The notes below the pieces were generated by a model. That model was not told the DNA's origin. It made no database searches and saw nothing but the letters and a program-made list of their open reading frames with translations. DNA of 64,000 bases from CAWGCA01 sp963820955. GTDB taxonomy: Bacteria > Pseudomonadota > Gammaproteobacteria > Chromatiales > Chromatiaceae. Position numbers and translations under genes: made by a program. The stretch covers positions 62,001 through 126,000 of the forward strand of contig CAWGCA010000003.1 of NCBI GenBank assembly GCA_963820955.1, read 5' to 3'. Numbering within the stretch: the stretch's first letter is position 1; every line of letters begins with the position of its first letter. Below, piece after piece: positions 1 to 9,247 of this stretch.

Positions 1-1326
1 CCCATCAGCCCCATAGATCCGCTCTGCCAGAATTTCCACCTTTTCTTTGAGTTCCATATTCTGGTCGTACAGAGGCCTGAATTCCGATCCCGCTTGACAG
101 GCATCCACAACGCCCTGCGCAAGCTCAAGCCCCCCCTTACCACCGGCCTCTCGATAATCGGTGATCTCTGCGGGGACCCCGAGATCACGACAGGCACCCA
201 GGATACTATCCAGTTCCTGTTCCTGGTCGTCCAGGAAGCGGTTGATACAGATCAAGACCGGGACCCCAAACTGGGCGAGATTCTCGACATGTTTCTGCAC
301 GTTTTCAATACCATGCAGAAGAAAGGCCCGGCGGGTAACGACCAACACCACGGCGCTGGGTGTCATTTGACTGGTGCCGCACTTGATATGAAAGAACTTC
401 TCGGCCCCCAGATCGGCGCCAAATCCAGCCTCGGTGACCGTGTAGTCAGCCAGCTTGCGGGCCATCCGGGTTGCGACCAGGGTATTGCAACCGTGGGCGA
501 TATTGGCGAAGGGACCGCCATGCACGAAGGCCGGCACTCCCTCGATGGTCTGTACCAGATTGGGATTCATGGCATTCTTCATCAACGCCGCCATCGCCCC
601 ATTGACGCCAAGTTCGAACGCCTTGACCGGGCGCCCCAGGGAATCATAACCAACCAGGACATTGCCCATGCGTTCCTTCAGGTCCATCAAATCCCCGGAC
701 AATCCCCAGATTGCCATGATTTCGGAGGCTGCGGTGATTTCAAACCCGTCTTCGCGCATGACACCGTTTACACCGCCCCCCTCCAGGCCGACCAGAGTAC
801 TGCGCAGGGAACGGTCATTCATGTCGATAACCCGCTTCCAGAGCACTTTACGCGGATTGATCTCTGGCTGATTCCTCTGGTGCAGGTGGTTATCGACAAC
901 CGCGGCCAGCAGATTGTGCGCGGTGGATACTGCATGCAGATCACCGGTGAAGTGGAGATTGATCTCCTCCATCGGCAGCACCTGGGAATAACCTCCCCCC
1001 GCGGCCCCTCCCTTCAGTCCCATACAAGGCCCCAGGGACGGCTCCCGGATGGCTATTATGGTTTTCTTACCCAATTGCGCCATTGCCTGGGCCAGACCGA
1101 TGGTCGTGGTGGTTTTTCCCTCTCCATGCTTGGTAGGCGTCATGGCGGTAACCAAGATCATCTTCCCGTCAGGGCGGTCGACCAGACGTTGTGCTACCTG
1201 GAGCGGAACCTTGGCGATATGTCTGCCGTATAGAAACAGGTCGTCTTCCGCCAGCCCGATGGAGGCCGCGATCTCAGTGATCGGACGCAGTTCTGCCTCC
1301 CGCGCGATTTCGATATCGGGGATCAT
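1..1326 (-). CDS. fhs: Formate--tetrahydrofolate ligase, partial (C-terminus outside window)
   Basis: ATP-dependent ligation of formate to tetrahydrofolate, giving 10-formyl-THF for one-carbon metabolism in the cytoplasm. Translating the minus strand from the ATG at 1326 gives 442 residues open to the window edge; the family is usually about 555 residues, so the last fifth is missing. The P-loop-like motif TKHGEGKTTTTIGLAQ lies near residue 65, followed by the family stretches REPSLGPCMGLKGGAAGGGY and VHGGPFANIAHGCNT. The start overlaps the stop of the upstream ACT-HAD gene by 4 nt (ATGA), so the two are probably translationally coupled. The large plus-strand ORF across this region is an antisense shadow. 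Identification is firm. Confidence 0.95.
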   Translation of the reverse strand, partial: MIPDIEIAREAELRPITEIAASIGLAEDDLFLYGRHIAKVPLQVAQRLVDRPDGKMILVTAMTPTKHGEGKTTTTIGLAQAMAQLGKKTIIAIREPSLGPCMGLKGGAAGGGYSQVLPMEEINLHFTGDLHAVSTAHNLLAAVVDNHLHQRNQPEINPRKVLWKRVIDMNDRSLRSTLVGLEGGGVNGVMREDGFEITAASEIMAIWGLSGDLMDLKERMGNVLVGYDSLGRPVKAFELGVNGAMAALMKNAMNPNLVQTIEGVPAFVHGGPFANIAHGCNTLVATRMARKLADYTVTEAGFGADLGAEKFFHIKCGTSQMTPSAVVLVVTRRAFLLHGIENVQKHVENLAQFGVPVLICINRFLDDQEQELDSILGACRDLGVPAEITDYREAGGKGGLELAQGVVDACQAGSEFRPLYDQNMELKEKVEILAERIYGADG

Positions 1327-2501
1327 GACGAATTCTGTCGCTTGACCAGGACGGGAACGCCAAAACAGCCAAGTAAACCTATCAGCGACTCCTTGCTGAG
1401 GATATGCTGATTGTAGTATTCAAGCAGAACCTTCATGTCGAAGCGCATGCGCAATCCCGGCGGGGCACCTTCGACAACATCGTCGTCGCTGACAATCGTT
1501 ATATCGTCCCGCGACACCCCCTCCAGCGTGGTCAGGCGGGAAATGACCTTATCCCGACTGAGATCCTCCAGTGAGGCATGCTCGAGTTCTCCGGTCAGTG
1601 CGATGGCGTCATCGTTCTCCACCAGGGAGATGGCGAAACAGTGATCGATTCCGAGTTTTTCTTTGAGTATCTCGGAGACACAGCTGAATCCCCGAGACAC
1701 CAATGCGATCTTGTATCCCATAATCTTCAGTGTCTGGATCAACTCCACTGTACCCGGCGTAACCTCGATCGCATCGGCCACGTTGGTAGCGACCTCCAGC
1801 GGCACGTTCTCGAGGCAACTGGCGGCGCAGTTCAAAACGGTGCCCAGGTCGCCCTGTTTGTAGGTGGCGTTGAAATCACTGGCAGAAATACCGGTCAGCG
1901 CCAGGATCTGCTCCAGGGTCTGCTGGTCGATGAAGCTGGAATGAATATCGAACAACAGGATTCGTTTCTTTTTGTTGAATACATCCTCGCTTTGAAACAG
2001 GGTATTTATGCCCAAGGCGCCCATCTTATCTCGCAACACCAGCTGCAAATTCTCCAGCGGAATGGCGCAACGCTGGATATCCACCATCAACTCCATCAGG
2101 AAGATGCTCTCACGGGCGATCATTTCCGAGAACTCAATATTGATGTTGTAGGTCTTCAGAATTTCGGTCACCGTAGCGATAATCCCGGGCCTGTCCCGAC
2201 CCAGCAGGATCATGAGCAGATTCCGTTTCCTGGCGCTGCGGGGCACTGGCCGGTATTTGTCAATGGACAGGTCCAACCCGGTATCTTCAGAAATCGACTG
2301 CACCAGCGACTGCATTTCTTCAATAGGTTTGGAGCATGCAGCGAGATCGACCACCATAAAAACGGTGAACAGACCGTGCAGAACGTCCTGGCGAAGATCG
2401 ACGATATTTCCGTTGACGGCCGAAATGGGCGTCGTAATCTTCTCGACCAGGCCGACCGAATCGGCTCCTGTCCCGAATATGATATAGAGCTTTTGATTCA
2501 T
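1323..2501 (-). CDS. ACT domain plus degenerate SerB-like HAD protein
   Basis: A 392-residue protein related to phosphoserine phosphatase SerB, with N-terminal ACT-type regulatory domains (about residues 1-170) and a C-terminal HAD phosphatase fold (from about 180). The HAD motifs are damaged: the DxD(S/T) motif reads FDIHSSFID, so the general-acid Asp is His; the last motif reads SDDDVVEG where GDGAND is expected; the second motif SRGFS is close to normal. Catalysis is therefore doubtful, and a sensor or regulatory role is an alternative. I chose the ATG at 2501 because GGAGGAGAGG sits just upstream; a TTG at 2519 would add six residues. It overlaps fhs by 4 nt, linking it to serine/one-carbon metabolism. 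Confidence 0.8.
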   Translation of the reverse strand: MNQKLYIIFGTGADSVGLVEKITTPISAVNGNIVDLRQDVLHGLFTVFMVVDLAACSKPIEEMQSLVQSISEDTGLDLSIDKYRPVPRSARKRNLLMILLGRDRPGIIATVTEILKTYNINIEFSEMIARESIFLMELMVDIQRCAIPLENLQLVLRDKMGALGINTLFQSEDVFNKKKRILLFDIHSSFIDQQTLEQILALTGISASDFNATYKQGDLGTVLNCAASCLENVPLEVATNVADAIEVTPGTVELIQTLKIMGYKIALVSRGFSCVSEILKEKLGIDHCFAISLVENDDAIALTGELEHASLEDLSRDKVISRLTTLEGVSRDDITIVSDDDVVEGAPPGLRMRFDMKVLLEYYNQHILSKESLIGLLGCFGVPVLVKRQNSS

Positions 2502-2625
2502 ACCTCTCCTCCGGTTCAAAAAACCATCGGTAGTTTGGATACAGCAAAATGGAACGCCCCAGCCGCGGGTCAGGCTCAGGCGGTATGCTCAGTCCGGATT
2601 ACCGCTGTGATTCATCGATGGCTAC

Positions 2626-3087
2626 TCAGGGGGCCATCAGCCCTAAGTGTTCCAGAGTGACATTTTGCTGGCCGAACTCAAGCTCAACCCGCTGTTTCAG
2701 TGCGTTGAAACGGTGCACCGCTGTCTGGCTCAACCCCCTTTTTCCCTGCTCGTAAAAACGGATCCCGGTGCTGCCATCTGATATTTTGATGTGCACGGAC
2801 ACCCTGATGCCTGACCCGTCCCTATCTCCCCCCTGAAATAACATCCGATGCTCCCCGTACCTCTCCACCACCGCATCGTAATGATCGGTATCGGGATTCA
2901 GAAGAAAGCGCTGTCGGTAACCCAACTCCTTCAGCAACTCGGTGAACTCGGCCACTCTATTCTCGAATCCGATCAGATTTTTTGTTTCTACCCTGAGCGT
3001 TGCCGCCCTTTCTGCTGAACAACCCTGCAACAGGGTCAATGCAATTGTACTGGCTAGAAAAAAACGTAATAGAGCCTTTCCAAACAT
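2626..3087 (-). CDS. Small lipoprotein of unknown function
   Basis: A 153-residue protein with a lipoprotein signal peptide: basic start, hydrophobic segment and lipobox LLQGC with the Cys near residue 23. The mature part is a mixed alpha/beta sequence of about 130 residues with no motif I recognise. Some families of periplasmic lipoproteins with similar charge and length occur in gammaproteobacteria, but I cannot name one. It lies 124 nt upstream of the ACT-HAD gene on the same strand, so co-transcription is possible but not shown. Confidence 0.7.
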   Translation of the reverse strand: MFGKALLRFFLASTIALTLLQGCSAERAATLRVETKNLIGFENRVAEFTELLKELGYRQRFLLNPDTDHYDAVVERYGEHRMLFQGGDRDGSGIRVSVHIKISDGSTGIRFYEQGKRGLSQTAVHRFNALKQRVELEFGQQNVTLEHLGLMAP

Positions 3088-3336
3088 GTGGTTCGTGCCT
3101 TGCCGCTTGTGAGCGAAAACCCATTATATCGGTAATCTGGAACCAGACGCGCCCCTCATCTGTTACCACAAGCCTGAATAGCACAGGAATTTTAGTGCAG
3201 CACCCTCGATGATTTAAACGATTACCTGTTTTATTCGCTTCTTGTCCTAAGTTTGCAATTCGTCACGCTTTTATAGTATTGTTGTGTTAATATATTAGTA
3301 ATTACTTAATTACTTAATACTTTAGGAGTACATGGC

Positions 3337-3471
3337 ATGATTATCGACAACCTGACCCTGGTGGGACTGATCGGTGTAATCAGTATTACCCTATTCCTGC
3401 TTTTTTCTGAAATACGTCGGAAAAAACGCCGCTTGAGCAGTTCCAATGTGAAACTTGAAAACTCGGCATAG
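3337..3471 (+). CDS. 44-residue single-pass membrane peptide
   Basis: A short ORF encodes a peptide with one hydrophobic helix (about residues 6-23, LTLVGLIGVISITLFLLF) followed by a strongly basic cytoplasmic-type segment (RRKKRRL). TTTAGGAG lies 9 nt upstream of the ATG at 3337, and the preceding 60 bases are very AT-rich, as expected of a promoter. An earlier ATG at 3332 runs into a stop after two codons. No homologue is recalled. The helix-plus-basic-tail layout and ribosome site make a real gene likelier than chance. Confidence 0.55.
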   Translation: MIIDNLTLVGLIGVISITLFLLFSEIRRKKRRLSSSNVKLENSA

Positions 3472-3906
3472 AGGGCGGGGAAGAATTCGTTTTCTCCGCG
3501 CACGGTCCTACCTATCCCTATATTTCGCAATTGTCCGGAATTATATTTCTTGAATTGCGGAACCGCCCCCCTACCCTCGTTCCGCCATCTGTAAAAAACA
3601 GCGTCGCAACGAGGAAACAGTCCCTTCCGGCTCGCAATTCCTTAGCGTCGCGGTTGAAGCAGCCATCTTGGCTTACCCGACGGTTACTTCTTGTTTTAAC
3701 CAATAGCGCCGGGCTGAGGTAACTTTTCTCAAGTTACCATCTTATTTCATACCATCCGCTGGCACACGGCGTAAGCCGAAAAAACCAACACCTGGGGCAA
3801 ACTCTATCCCGACTCGCAAGCTGGACAGAAACGATTTGATTGCCCACTATATATAGTCGAATCGAGCCAGGCAGGCCGACTCATAGAACGAGATTTCACA
3901 GTTGCC
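3472..3906. other. Intergenic region, no gene recognised
   Basis: 435 bases without a convincing ORF. It holds an inverted repeat GGTAACTT-TTCTC-AAGTTACC (3718-3738), followed by a weakly T-rich stretch, and a looser pair of CGCAATT/AATTGCG arms around 3527-3560. Neither matches a riboswitch or known repeat that I can identify. Confidence 0.4.
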
Positions 3907-4494
3907 ATGACCGAAAGTTTGACCTATCTACAGCTCCTGGAAGCTTTGACTGAGCTTGTCAATAGCAAGGCCAGTGGGACGATGTTCATCCGCTCTCAGT
4001 GCAATCACGCCATTACCTTCTCCCTGGAGGCCGGCCGCATCTATGCCCTGAACCATGGCCCCAGGAGAGGGCGCAGCGCCATCCCGTTGATCAGCCAGAT
4101 CGCAGGCGGCAGCTACCGATTCGATACGGCAGGCCCAGGTAGATCCGCGCAGGAACTCCCCTCCACCGCCGAAATACTGGAACAACTGAAAACACCCCGG
4201 GGTGACATTCAAACTCTAGAAATTTCCACCCCTGACAATGGCACCCGCTCGATCTCAGCCGAACAGAAACACCGAGTTTGTCAGGAGTTGAAAAATCTGC
4301 TGGCGCGCCACCTGGGGCCGATTGCCGAAATGGTGTTCGACAACACAGTCGATGAAACGGGCGATTTCTGCTCCACTCCAGAGGGGACTGAGGAGTTGAT
4401 CGACAAATTGGCCGATGACATAGGCAATCCGCAGGAGGTCGTACAGTTCCGCGAAGAGGCATACAGGGCGATCCAGAAATTACTCGGAAGCTGA
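3907..4494 (+). CDS. DUF4388/PATAN-like domain protein
   Basis: A 195-residue soluble protein. The N-terminal 75 residues (YLQLLEALTELVNSKASGTM, then a hydrophobic strand and LEAGRIYAL) look like the DUF4388/PATAN fold found in response-regulator-associated proteins of gliding or twitching bacteria. The C-terminal 80 residues (ELKNLLARHLGPIAEMVF) resemble the small helical domain found at the C-terminus of some bacterial Ser/Thr kinases and adenylate cyclases. A signalling or surface-behaviour adaptor is a reasonable guess. It has no obvious operon partner; the next gene is on the opposite strand. Family assignment is from memory and moderate. Confidence 0.6.
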   Translation: MTESLTYLQLLEALTELVNSKASGTMFIRSQCNHAITFSLEAGRIYALNHGPRRGRSAIPLISQIAGGSYRFDTAGPGRSAQELPSTAEILEQLKTPRGDIQTLEISTPDNGTRSISAEQKHRVCQELKNLLARHLGPIAEMVFDNTVDETGDFCSTPEGTEELIDKLADDIGNPQEVVQFREEAYRAIQKLLGS

Positions 4495-4635
4495 ACCCTA
4501 GCCATTCGTCCTGCCTGTTCCAGATTCCAAATCAGCTTGTCCCGGCAGGCTACTCTCTGTCTCTCCCCGGTTCCGATCCTGCCGCGGCGTTTCGTAAACG
4601 ACCGGGGGACTGGCCTGCCCCCCCCAGCCCTGCGT

Positions 4636-5541
4636 TCACGATTTTCGACGCATATGTTTCATCGCCGTGATCAGACTGCGCCGCATGAGTTCGAAGGACA
4701 ACGCCAGATCAGCGATTTCATCGTTACGGCCGGAAACACCCACTTCCCTATTGATATCTCCCTTGCTGACCGCCTTGGCAACGGCGGTAATATCGGAGAT
4801 CGGCTCCAATATCAAACGTTTTACCATCGCATTGACCATGACAAACAGCAGCGCAAACAAAACGGTGATACCCCCGATCACTATCAGGCTGCGCTCTATG
4901 CTCAGCGCTCGAACATCCGCCAGAGGCACACCTACCAGGCTGACCCCGACGACCTCGCCCGTGTGGTACCCGTAGCCGGTATCCACGCCATAAGTCTCCG
5001 TCACATCTTCCGGTGCCTTTTCGGGATCACCGTGACAGCGCAGACACCCCTTTTTACTGACCTTTGGGGAGGAGGCTACCAGATAATTCCGGCCATCGAT
5101 CTCACCCTCTTCGCTCAGGTATTCCAGATTGCGCATACCCCGAAACTGTTTCAGCAGCGCGAGCTCGAGACCCCTTGCCCGGTTGTCCGGATTCAAGGGA
5201 TTATCGGAGGCATTCTTGATGTAATACTGCGGCTGCCGCCCTTCCAGGTATTTCGCGATTCGGGCAGTCGCCACAATTCCGGAGAATGAGGGGGAATAGA
5301 AAATCTTCTCCTTCATAAAGTGGGGTCTAAGATCAGTGGCGACATAATCCTGGATCGACTTCACCACATCGACCAGCAGGACCAGATCCTCCTTCGCCCG
5401 ATCGTAAACCTGCTGTTTGGTAGAGAAATAGATCGTCGGCGCAGTCACCGCGACGGAAAAAAGATACACAATGAAAAGCGACAGATTGAATTTTTTTGCC
5501 AGGCTGCGCCGAACCGGCTGCGGGACAGTTTCTTCCACCAT
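4636..5541 (-). CDS. DUF3365 (Tll0287-like) haem-binding HAMP membrane protein
   Basis: A 301-residue inner-membrane protein: TM1 near residues 20-40, a periplasmic Tll0287-like DUF3365 domain containing CLRCH (a c-type haem CxxCH motif) near residue 170, TM2 near 225-245, then a HAMP domain (LEPISDITAVAKAVSKGD) to the end. In known relatives the domain binds haem and senses redox or gas ligands. There is no histidine kinase, GGDEF or methyl-accepting output domain after HAMP, so it probably signals through a partner. The ATG at 5541 has AAGGAG 7 nt upstream; an ATG at 5568 would add nine residues but has a poorer site. Confidence 0.85.
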   Translation of the reverse strand: MVEETVPQPVRRSLAKKFNLSLFIVYLFSVAVTAPTIYFSTKQQVYDRAKEDLVLLVDVVKSIQDYVATDLRPHFMKEKIFYSPSFSGIVATARIAKYLEGRQPQYYIKNASDNPLNPDNRARGLELALLKQFRGMRNLEYLSEEGEIDGRNYLVASSPKVSKKGCLRCHGDPEKAPEDVTETYGVDTGYGYHTGEVVGVSLVGVPLADVRALSIERSLIVIGGITVLFALLFVMVNAMVKRLILEPISDITAVAKAVSKGDINREVGVSGRNDEIADLALSFELMRRSLITAMKHMRRKS

Positions 5542-5861
5542 ATTGTTTCTCCTTTGAAGCGATTCCATCTAGCGGCATCACGCCCTGGGCATCGGATGGT
5601 TGGCGCGGCTCGTGCTGATACCGGCCGACATACTCCAGACCCCCTCCGTACCTGTACGCATTCACCCAGCGCGATGAAATCACTAGTGTGAAGACCGGGA
5701 GAGTCACGCTCACCGAAACACCGAAGACGAAGCCGACTGCCCCTTTTCAAGGGTATCGACCCGCCTTCACCCTTCTTTATCGAGATAGATTCAGGACACG
5801 GAAAATCGAGCAGGGAGCAAAGCTTCTACTGTACCCAAAACCGCGGCAAGGCCCACATGCT

Positions 5862-6809
5862 ATGATCGTCGCTCATTCACCGGTCTGCCCAATCTGCGAA
5901 GATACCTTGCGCCCCCAAATCTTCAATCAACCCTCCACCATCACAGCGGTTGCGAGTGGAGCCGTATTGATCAGCTTTTCGTCGATTTTCGTCAAGCTGT
6001 CCCAGGTCGGCCCTGGTGCCTCCGGATTCTACCGCATGCTGTTCGGTACCCTGGCCCTGGTGTTGACGGCCGTCGCCCTTGGTCAGCGTCCACGAGGCGA
6101 CCGAATTTCCGGACTGTGGGCTGCGCTGGCCGGTCTGGTATTCGCGGCTGATCTCACCGTATGGCACAGGAGCATCCTCAGTATCGGCCCCGGCCTGGCC
6201 ACCGTACTGGCTAATTTTCAAGTCTTCGTAATGATCGGTGCCGGCAGCTTGTTTCTGCGCGAACAGATCACCCACCGGACTCTGGCCTCCGTGATACTGG
6301 CCCTGTTCGGGCTGTTCATGCTGGTAGGGCCGGGCTGGACCCAACTTACCGACCAATGGCGTACCGGGGTCTTATTGGGGCTCGCCACAGCCCTCTTCTA
6401 CGCCGTCTACATATTGCTGCTCCGGCGACTGCAGGCCAACCGTGACAATGCGGGTCAGATCTGGAACATGGCTCAGGTAGCGGCCTGGACCGCCCTCTTC
6501 ATGGGGCTGGAGGTTCTACTGAGTGATGAAACATTTCTCATCCCGAATTCGGACTCACTGTGGTGTCTGGTGGCCTACGGCGTGCTCTGCCAGGCCCTTG
6601 GCTGGCTCCTGATTTCCCGCAGTCTGCCCCGGGTGACACTCTCGGTCGCCGGCATCACGATTCTGTTGCAGCCGGCGCTGGCCTTTGTCTGGGATATTCT
6701 GTTTTTCGCCCGCCCTACCTCGCTGCTGGACTTGATTGGGGCAACCATAACACTCACCGCCATCTACATAGGCGTGACCCGGCAGAAGATGGAAACGGAT
6801 TCAGGCTGA
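5862..6809 (+). CDS. EamA/DMT family transporter
   Basis: A 315-residue integral membrane protein with about ten hydrophobic helices arranged as two EamA repeats, the normal length and layout of the drug/metabolite transporter superfamily. Substrate cannot be inferred. The ATG at 5862 is preferred because upstream in-frame residues are hydrophilic, rich in Arg and Pro and unlike the family. The 320-base gap to the divergent haem-HAMP gene must hold both promoters; I see no clear boxes there. Confidence 0.88.
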   Translation: MIVAHSPVCPICEDTLRPQIFNQPSTITAVASGAVLISFSSIFVKLSQVGPGASGFYRMLFGTLALVLTAVALGQRPRGDRISGLWAALAGLVFAADLTVWHRSILSIGPGLATVLANFQVFVMIGAGSLFLREQITHRTLASVILALFGLFMLVGPGWTQLTDQWRTGVLLGLATALFYAVYILLLRRLQANRDNAGQIWNMAQVAAWTALFMGLEVLLSDETFLIPNSDSLWCLVAYGVLCQALGWLLISRSLPRVTLSVAGITILLQPALAFVWDILFFARPTSLLDLIGATITLTAIYIGVTRQKMETDSG

Positions 6810-6922
6810 CCGAACAGGGTAAATGCCACTGGCAAATCAAAAACCGGAATACTGGTCCATAAGCAGACAAGCGACTAAACTGTAAAAAAACAGAACAAAC
6901 CGGCGGAAGGAGAAATCTCATC

Positions 6923-7264
6923 ATGGTAAAACTGCGAATATGTGAAGATCCGCCTTATCATTTGCTGCGCGATGGCTCGGTCGAAGAGTTTAATAGACAG
7001 CAGGAGGCGGGGGAGAAATGTGACCTCAGAGGCTGTGATCTGAGCGGCCTGGATCTTCGCAACCTGAATGCCGATGGATTGGATCTGCGTGACTGTTATC
7101 TGCGCCAGGCTGATCTGCGGGGTATCGATTTCTCCAACACCCGGCTTGAAGGGGCCAGCATCAACGGCGCAAAAATCTACGGCACCCTTTTCCCAACAAA
7201 ACTCTCGGCCGAGGAGATCACCCTCTCCCTGCAGCACGGCACCCGGATGCGTTACCGGAAATAA
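6923..7264 (+). CDS. Pentapeptide-repeat protein
   Basis: A 113-residue protein whose middle (about residues 32-88) is a run of pentapeptide repeats of the A(D/N)LXX type, for example CDLRGCDLSGLDLRNLNADG and LRQADLRGIDF, expected to form a short right-handed quadrilateral beta-helix. GAAGGAGAAA precedes the ATG. Pentapeptide proteins vary widely in role; this one is short, lacks a signal peptide and is next to no informative partner, so no function is assigned. Confidence 0.85.
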   Translation: MVKLRICEDPPYHLLRDGSVEEFNRQQEAGEKCDLRGCDLSGLDLRNLNADGLDLRDCYLRQADLRGIDFSNTRLEGASINGAKIYGTLFPTKLSAEEITLSLQHGTRMRYRK

Positions 7265-7292
7265 GCCCTCCGTTTCTCAATCTTGGGATAAA

Positions 7293-9113
7293 TCAGGGTC
7301 TTGCTGTCTTCGCCAACACCCGTATGTGTGTTGCATAGGCGAAAGGCTGGTCGCGGACAGTGCCGTATCCGAGCCTGAGAGCACCGAGGGCCTTCGCTTT
7401 CATCTCCGGGTCATCGAGCTGCAGACTAAGCTCAATAAGCAGCGCAGCCGGCGACGGCAAAGGCCCATCGGAAATGGCCGGCTCTTTGGCAATCCCTGGG
7501 ATCAGCAGATCATCGCTCGTCTGCCAGCCCCCGGCACTGTAATACCGATCCCAGGCGTCACCGGCAAGTCGGCTGGCCAGTTCGAGGTCCGATTTCGACT
7601 CTGTCAGCCGAGCCCAATCGGCAACTCCCACCGCGACATAGACATAATCTTCCATGGCGGCGCTGCCGAGAGATCCGTCTGGCCCCCAGGCGCGGTGCAG
7701 CCTGCTGCCGTCCCACAAGCGGGTGACCAGGTAATCCCGCAGTCGCGCCCCTGCCTGACGGTAGCGCGGCTCTTTCAGCTCCCTTGTCCCAGCGGCAAGT
7801 GCCGACAACATCAGGCCATTCCAGGCCGCAAGCTGTTTCACGTCCCTGGGATGATTCCTGGGCGCCCGCGCCAGCAGCAGCTTTTGCTTCACCCTCTGCT
7901 CCAGTGCTTCGAGACGGCCCAGTGCCTGCCGATCGTCCATCGCCATTTCCTCCAGACTGGTTGCATCGACTGGGAGATAACCCTCCTCTTGTCTTGATTG
8001 GCCGCCCAAGCGCCAGCGGACCTGGGCAAAGGCCAGCTCTTCATCATCCAGCACCGATTGCAGGTGCTCGGTGCGCCAGAGATAGCCGCCCCCTTCCATG
8101 TTGTCCGGATCCACAGCGGAGAGACTGGCGATGAAGCCGCCTCCCTCACCCTTTAATACCCGCAGTGTGAAGTCCAGGGTATCGCGGGCGACCTCACGAT
8201 ATTCCGGTCGATCTAATATTCTGGCGGCCTGGAGATAGAGACGGGCGAGTTGGGCCTGGGTATAGAGCATCTTTTCAAAGTGGGGTACCTGCCAGCCTGG
8301 GTCCACCGTGTAGCGGAAAAAACCACCACCCAAGTGATCCCGCATACCCTGGCTCGCCATCTGTTTCAGGGTTAGCTCTACCAGCAGCCGCAGCCTCTGG
8401 TCAGGAACTTGATGCAACCTATCCAGCAACACAGACCACTGGGGCGAAAGGGGGAACCGGGTCTGATTTCCGAAACCACCCTCCATCTCGTCTCCCAGCT
8501 TCAATGCCATGGCGACCAAACCCCGCTGCAACGCCTCTGGATCCGGGGGTTCGGACTTATCTGATGGACTCCGATCAGACTGCAATGCGTTAGAGGCTTG
8601 GCGTGCGGCCTCCTTGAGCTGGGCCGACTGCTCGGCCCATCGGTCTTTCAACTTCACCAAGAGCCCTGTAAACGGCTCGGTTGGGGAGTAGGTCAACCCA
8701 ATCAGGGGATAGCCCTCGGGGGTGAGAAACACATTCAGCGGCCAACCGGCACTGCCCCGAGTGCGGCGTACAAAGTCGATCAGATGCTCATCCAGCGCGG
8801 GTTGAAGTTCACGATCCACCTTGACCGGGATGAAGTAGCGGTTCAGGAGGGCCGCCACCTGCGGGTCTCGGTAACTCTCCCGTTGCATCACATGGCACCA
8901 GTGGCAGGCGAAATAGCCGCTGGAGATAAACAGCAGCTTATTCTCCGACTTCGCCTTATCGAGTGCTTCCACCCCCCACTGCTGCCATTGCACCGGGTCT
9001 GTGCCATGCATGGCAAGATAGGGTGAGGGGTGGTTCTTCAGCTGATTCTGCAGGCTTGCGCAGAGGGATGAGGCCTGCGCAAGCAAAAGGACGGCCAGAC
9101 AAAGACGTAGCAT
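7293..9113 (-). CDS. DUF255/YyaL-family thioredoxin-like protein, exported
   Basis: A 606-residue member of the YyaL/SSP411 family: an N-terminal thioredoxin-like DUF255 domain (about residues 25-180) with the CHWC active-site motif, then an alpha/alpha six-barrel like that of glycosyl-sugar epimerases. Typical family members run about 650-700 residues. The ATG at 9113 begins a clear signal peptide (LRLCLAVLLLAQASSLC); the longer in-frame ORF to 9224 would bury it, so it is rejected. Export to the periplasm is inferred. Biological substrate unknown. Confidence 0.88.
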   Translation of the reverse strand: MLRLCLAVLLLAQASSLCASLQNQLKNHPSPYLAMHGTDPVQWQQWGVEALDKAKSENKLLFISSGYFACHWCHVMQRESYRDPQVAALLNRYFIPVKVDRELQPALDEHLIDFVRRTRGSAGWPLNVFLTPEGYPLIGLTYSPTEPFTGLLVKLKDRWAEQSAQLKEAARQASNALQSDRSPSDKSEPPDPEALQRGLVAMALKLGDEMEGGFGNQTRFPLSPQWSVLLDRLHQVPDQRLRLLVELTLKQMASQGMRDHLGGGFFRYTVDPGWQVPHFEKMLYTQAQLARLYLQAARILDRPEYREVARDTLDFTLRVLKGEGGGFIASLSAVDPDNMEGGGYLWRTEHLQSVLDDEELAFAQVRWRLGGQSRQEEGYLPVDATSLEEMAMDDRQALGRLEALEQRVKQKLLLARAPRNHPRDVKQLAAWNGLMLSALAAGTRELKEPRYRQAGARLRDYLVTRLWDGSRLHRAWGPDGSLGSAAMEDYVYVAVGVADWARLTESKSDLELASRLAGDAWDRYYSAGGWQTSDDLLIPGIAKEPAISDGPLPSPAALLIELSLQLDDPEMKAKALGALRLGYGTVRDQPFAYATHIRVLAKTARP

Positions 9114-9247
9114 GTGATGTGGCTCCAGGGAGTATTCCGGAGTGACGCATTCCACCCCCGATAGCTGTTCCGTGATGACGCAGGGAGTTGGACCGCGGCC
9201 CGCAGCAATGGTTGCCACCGGCAAACAGTATGCCCTGGTGTCGGGTA

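Noticed and set aside
94..1233. Long plus-strand ORF of 379 codons
   Set aside because: It is antisense to fhs, which has clear family motifs; the plus-strand translation is Gly/His/Gln-rich shadow sequence.
3640..3740. Possible riboswitch in the gap before the DUF4388 gene
   Set aside because: I compared it by eye with the c-di-GMP GEMM layout; only short stretches match and the order is wrong.
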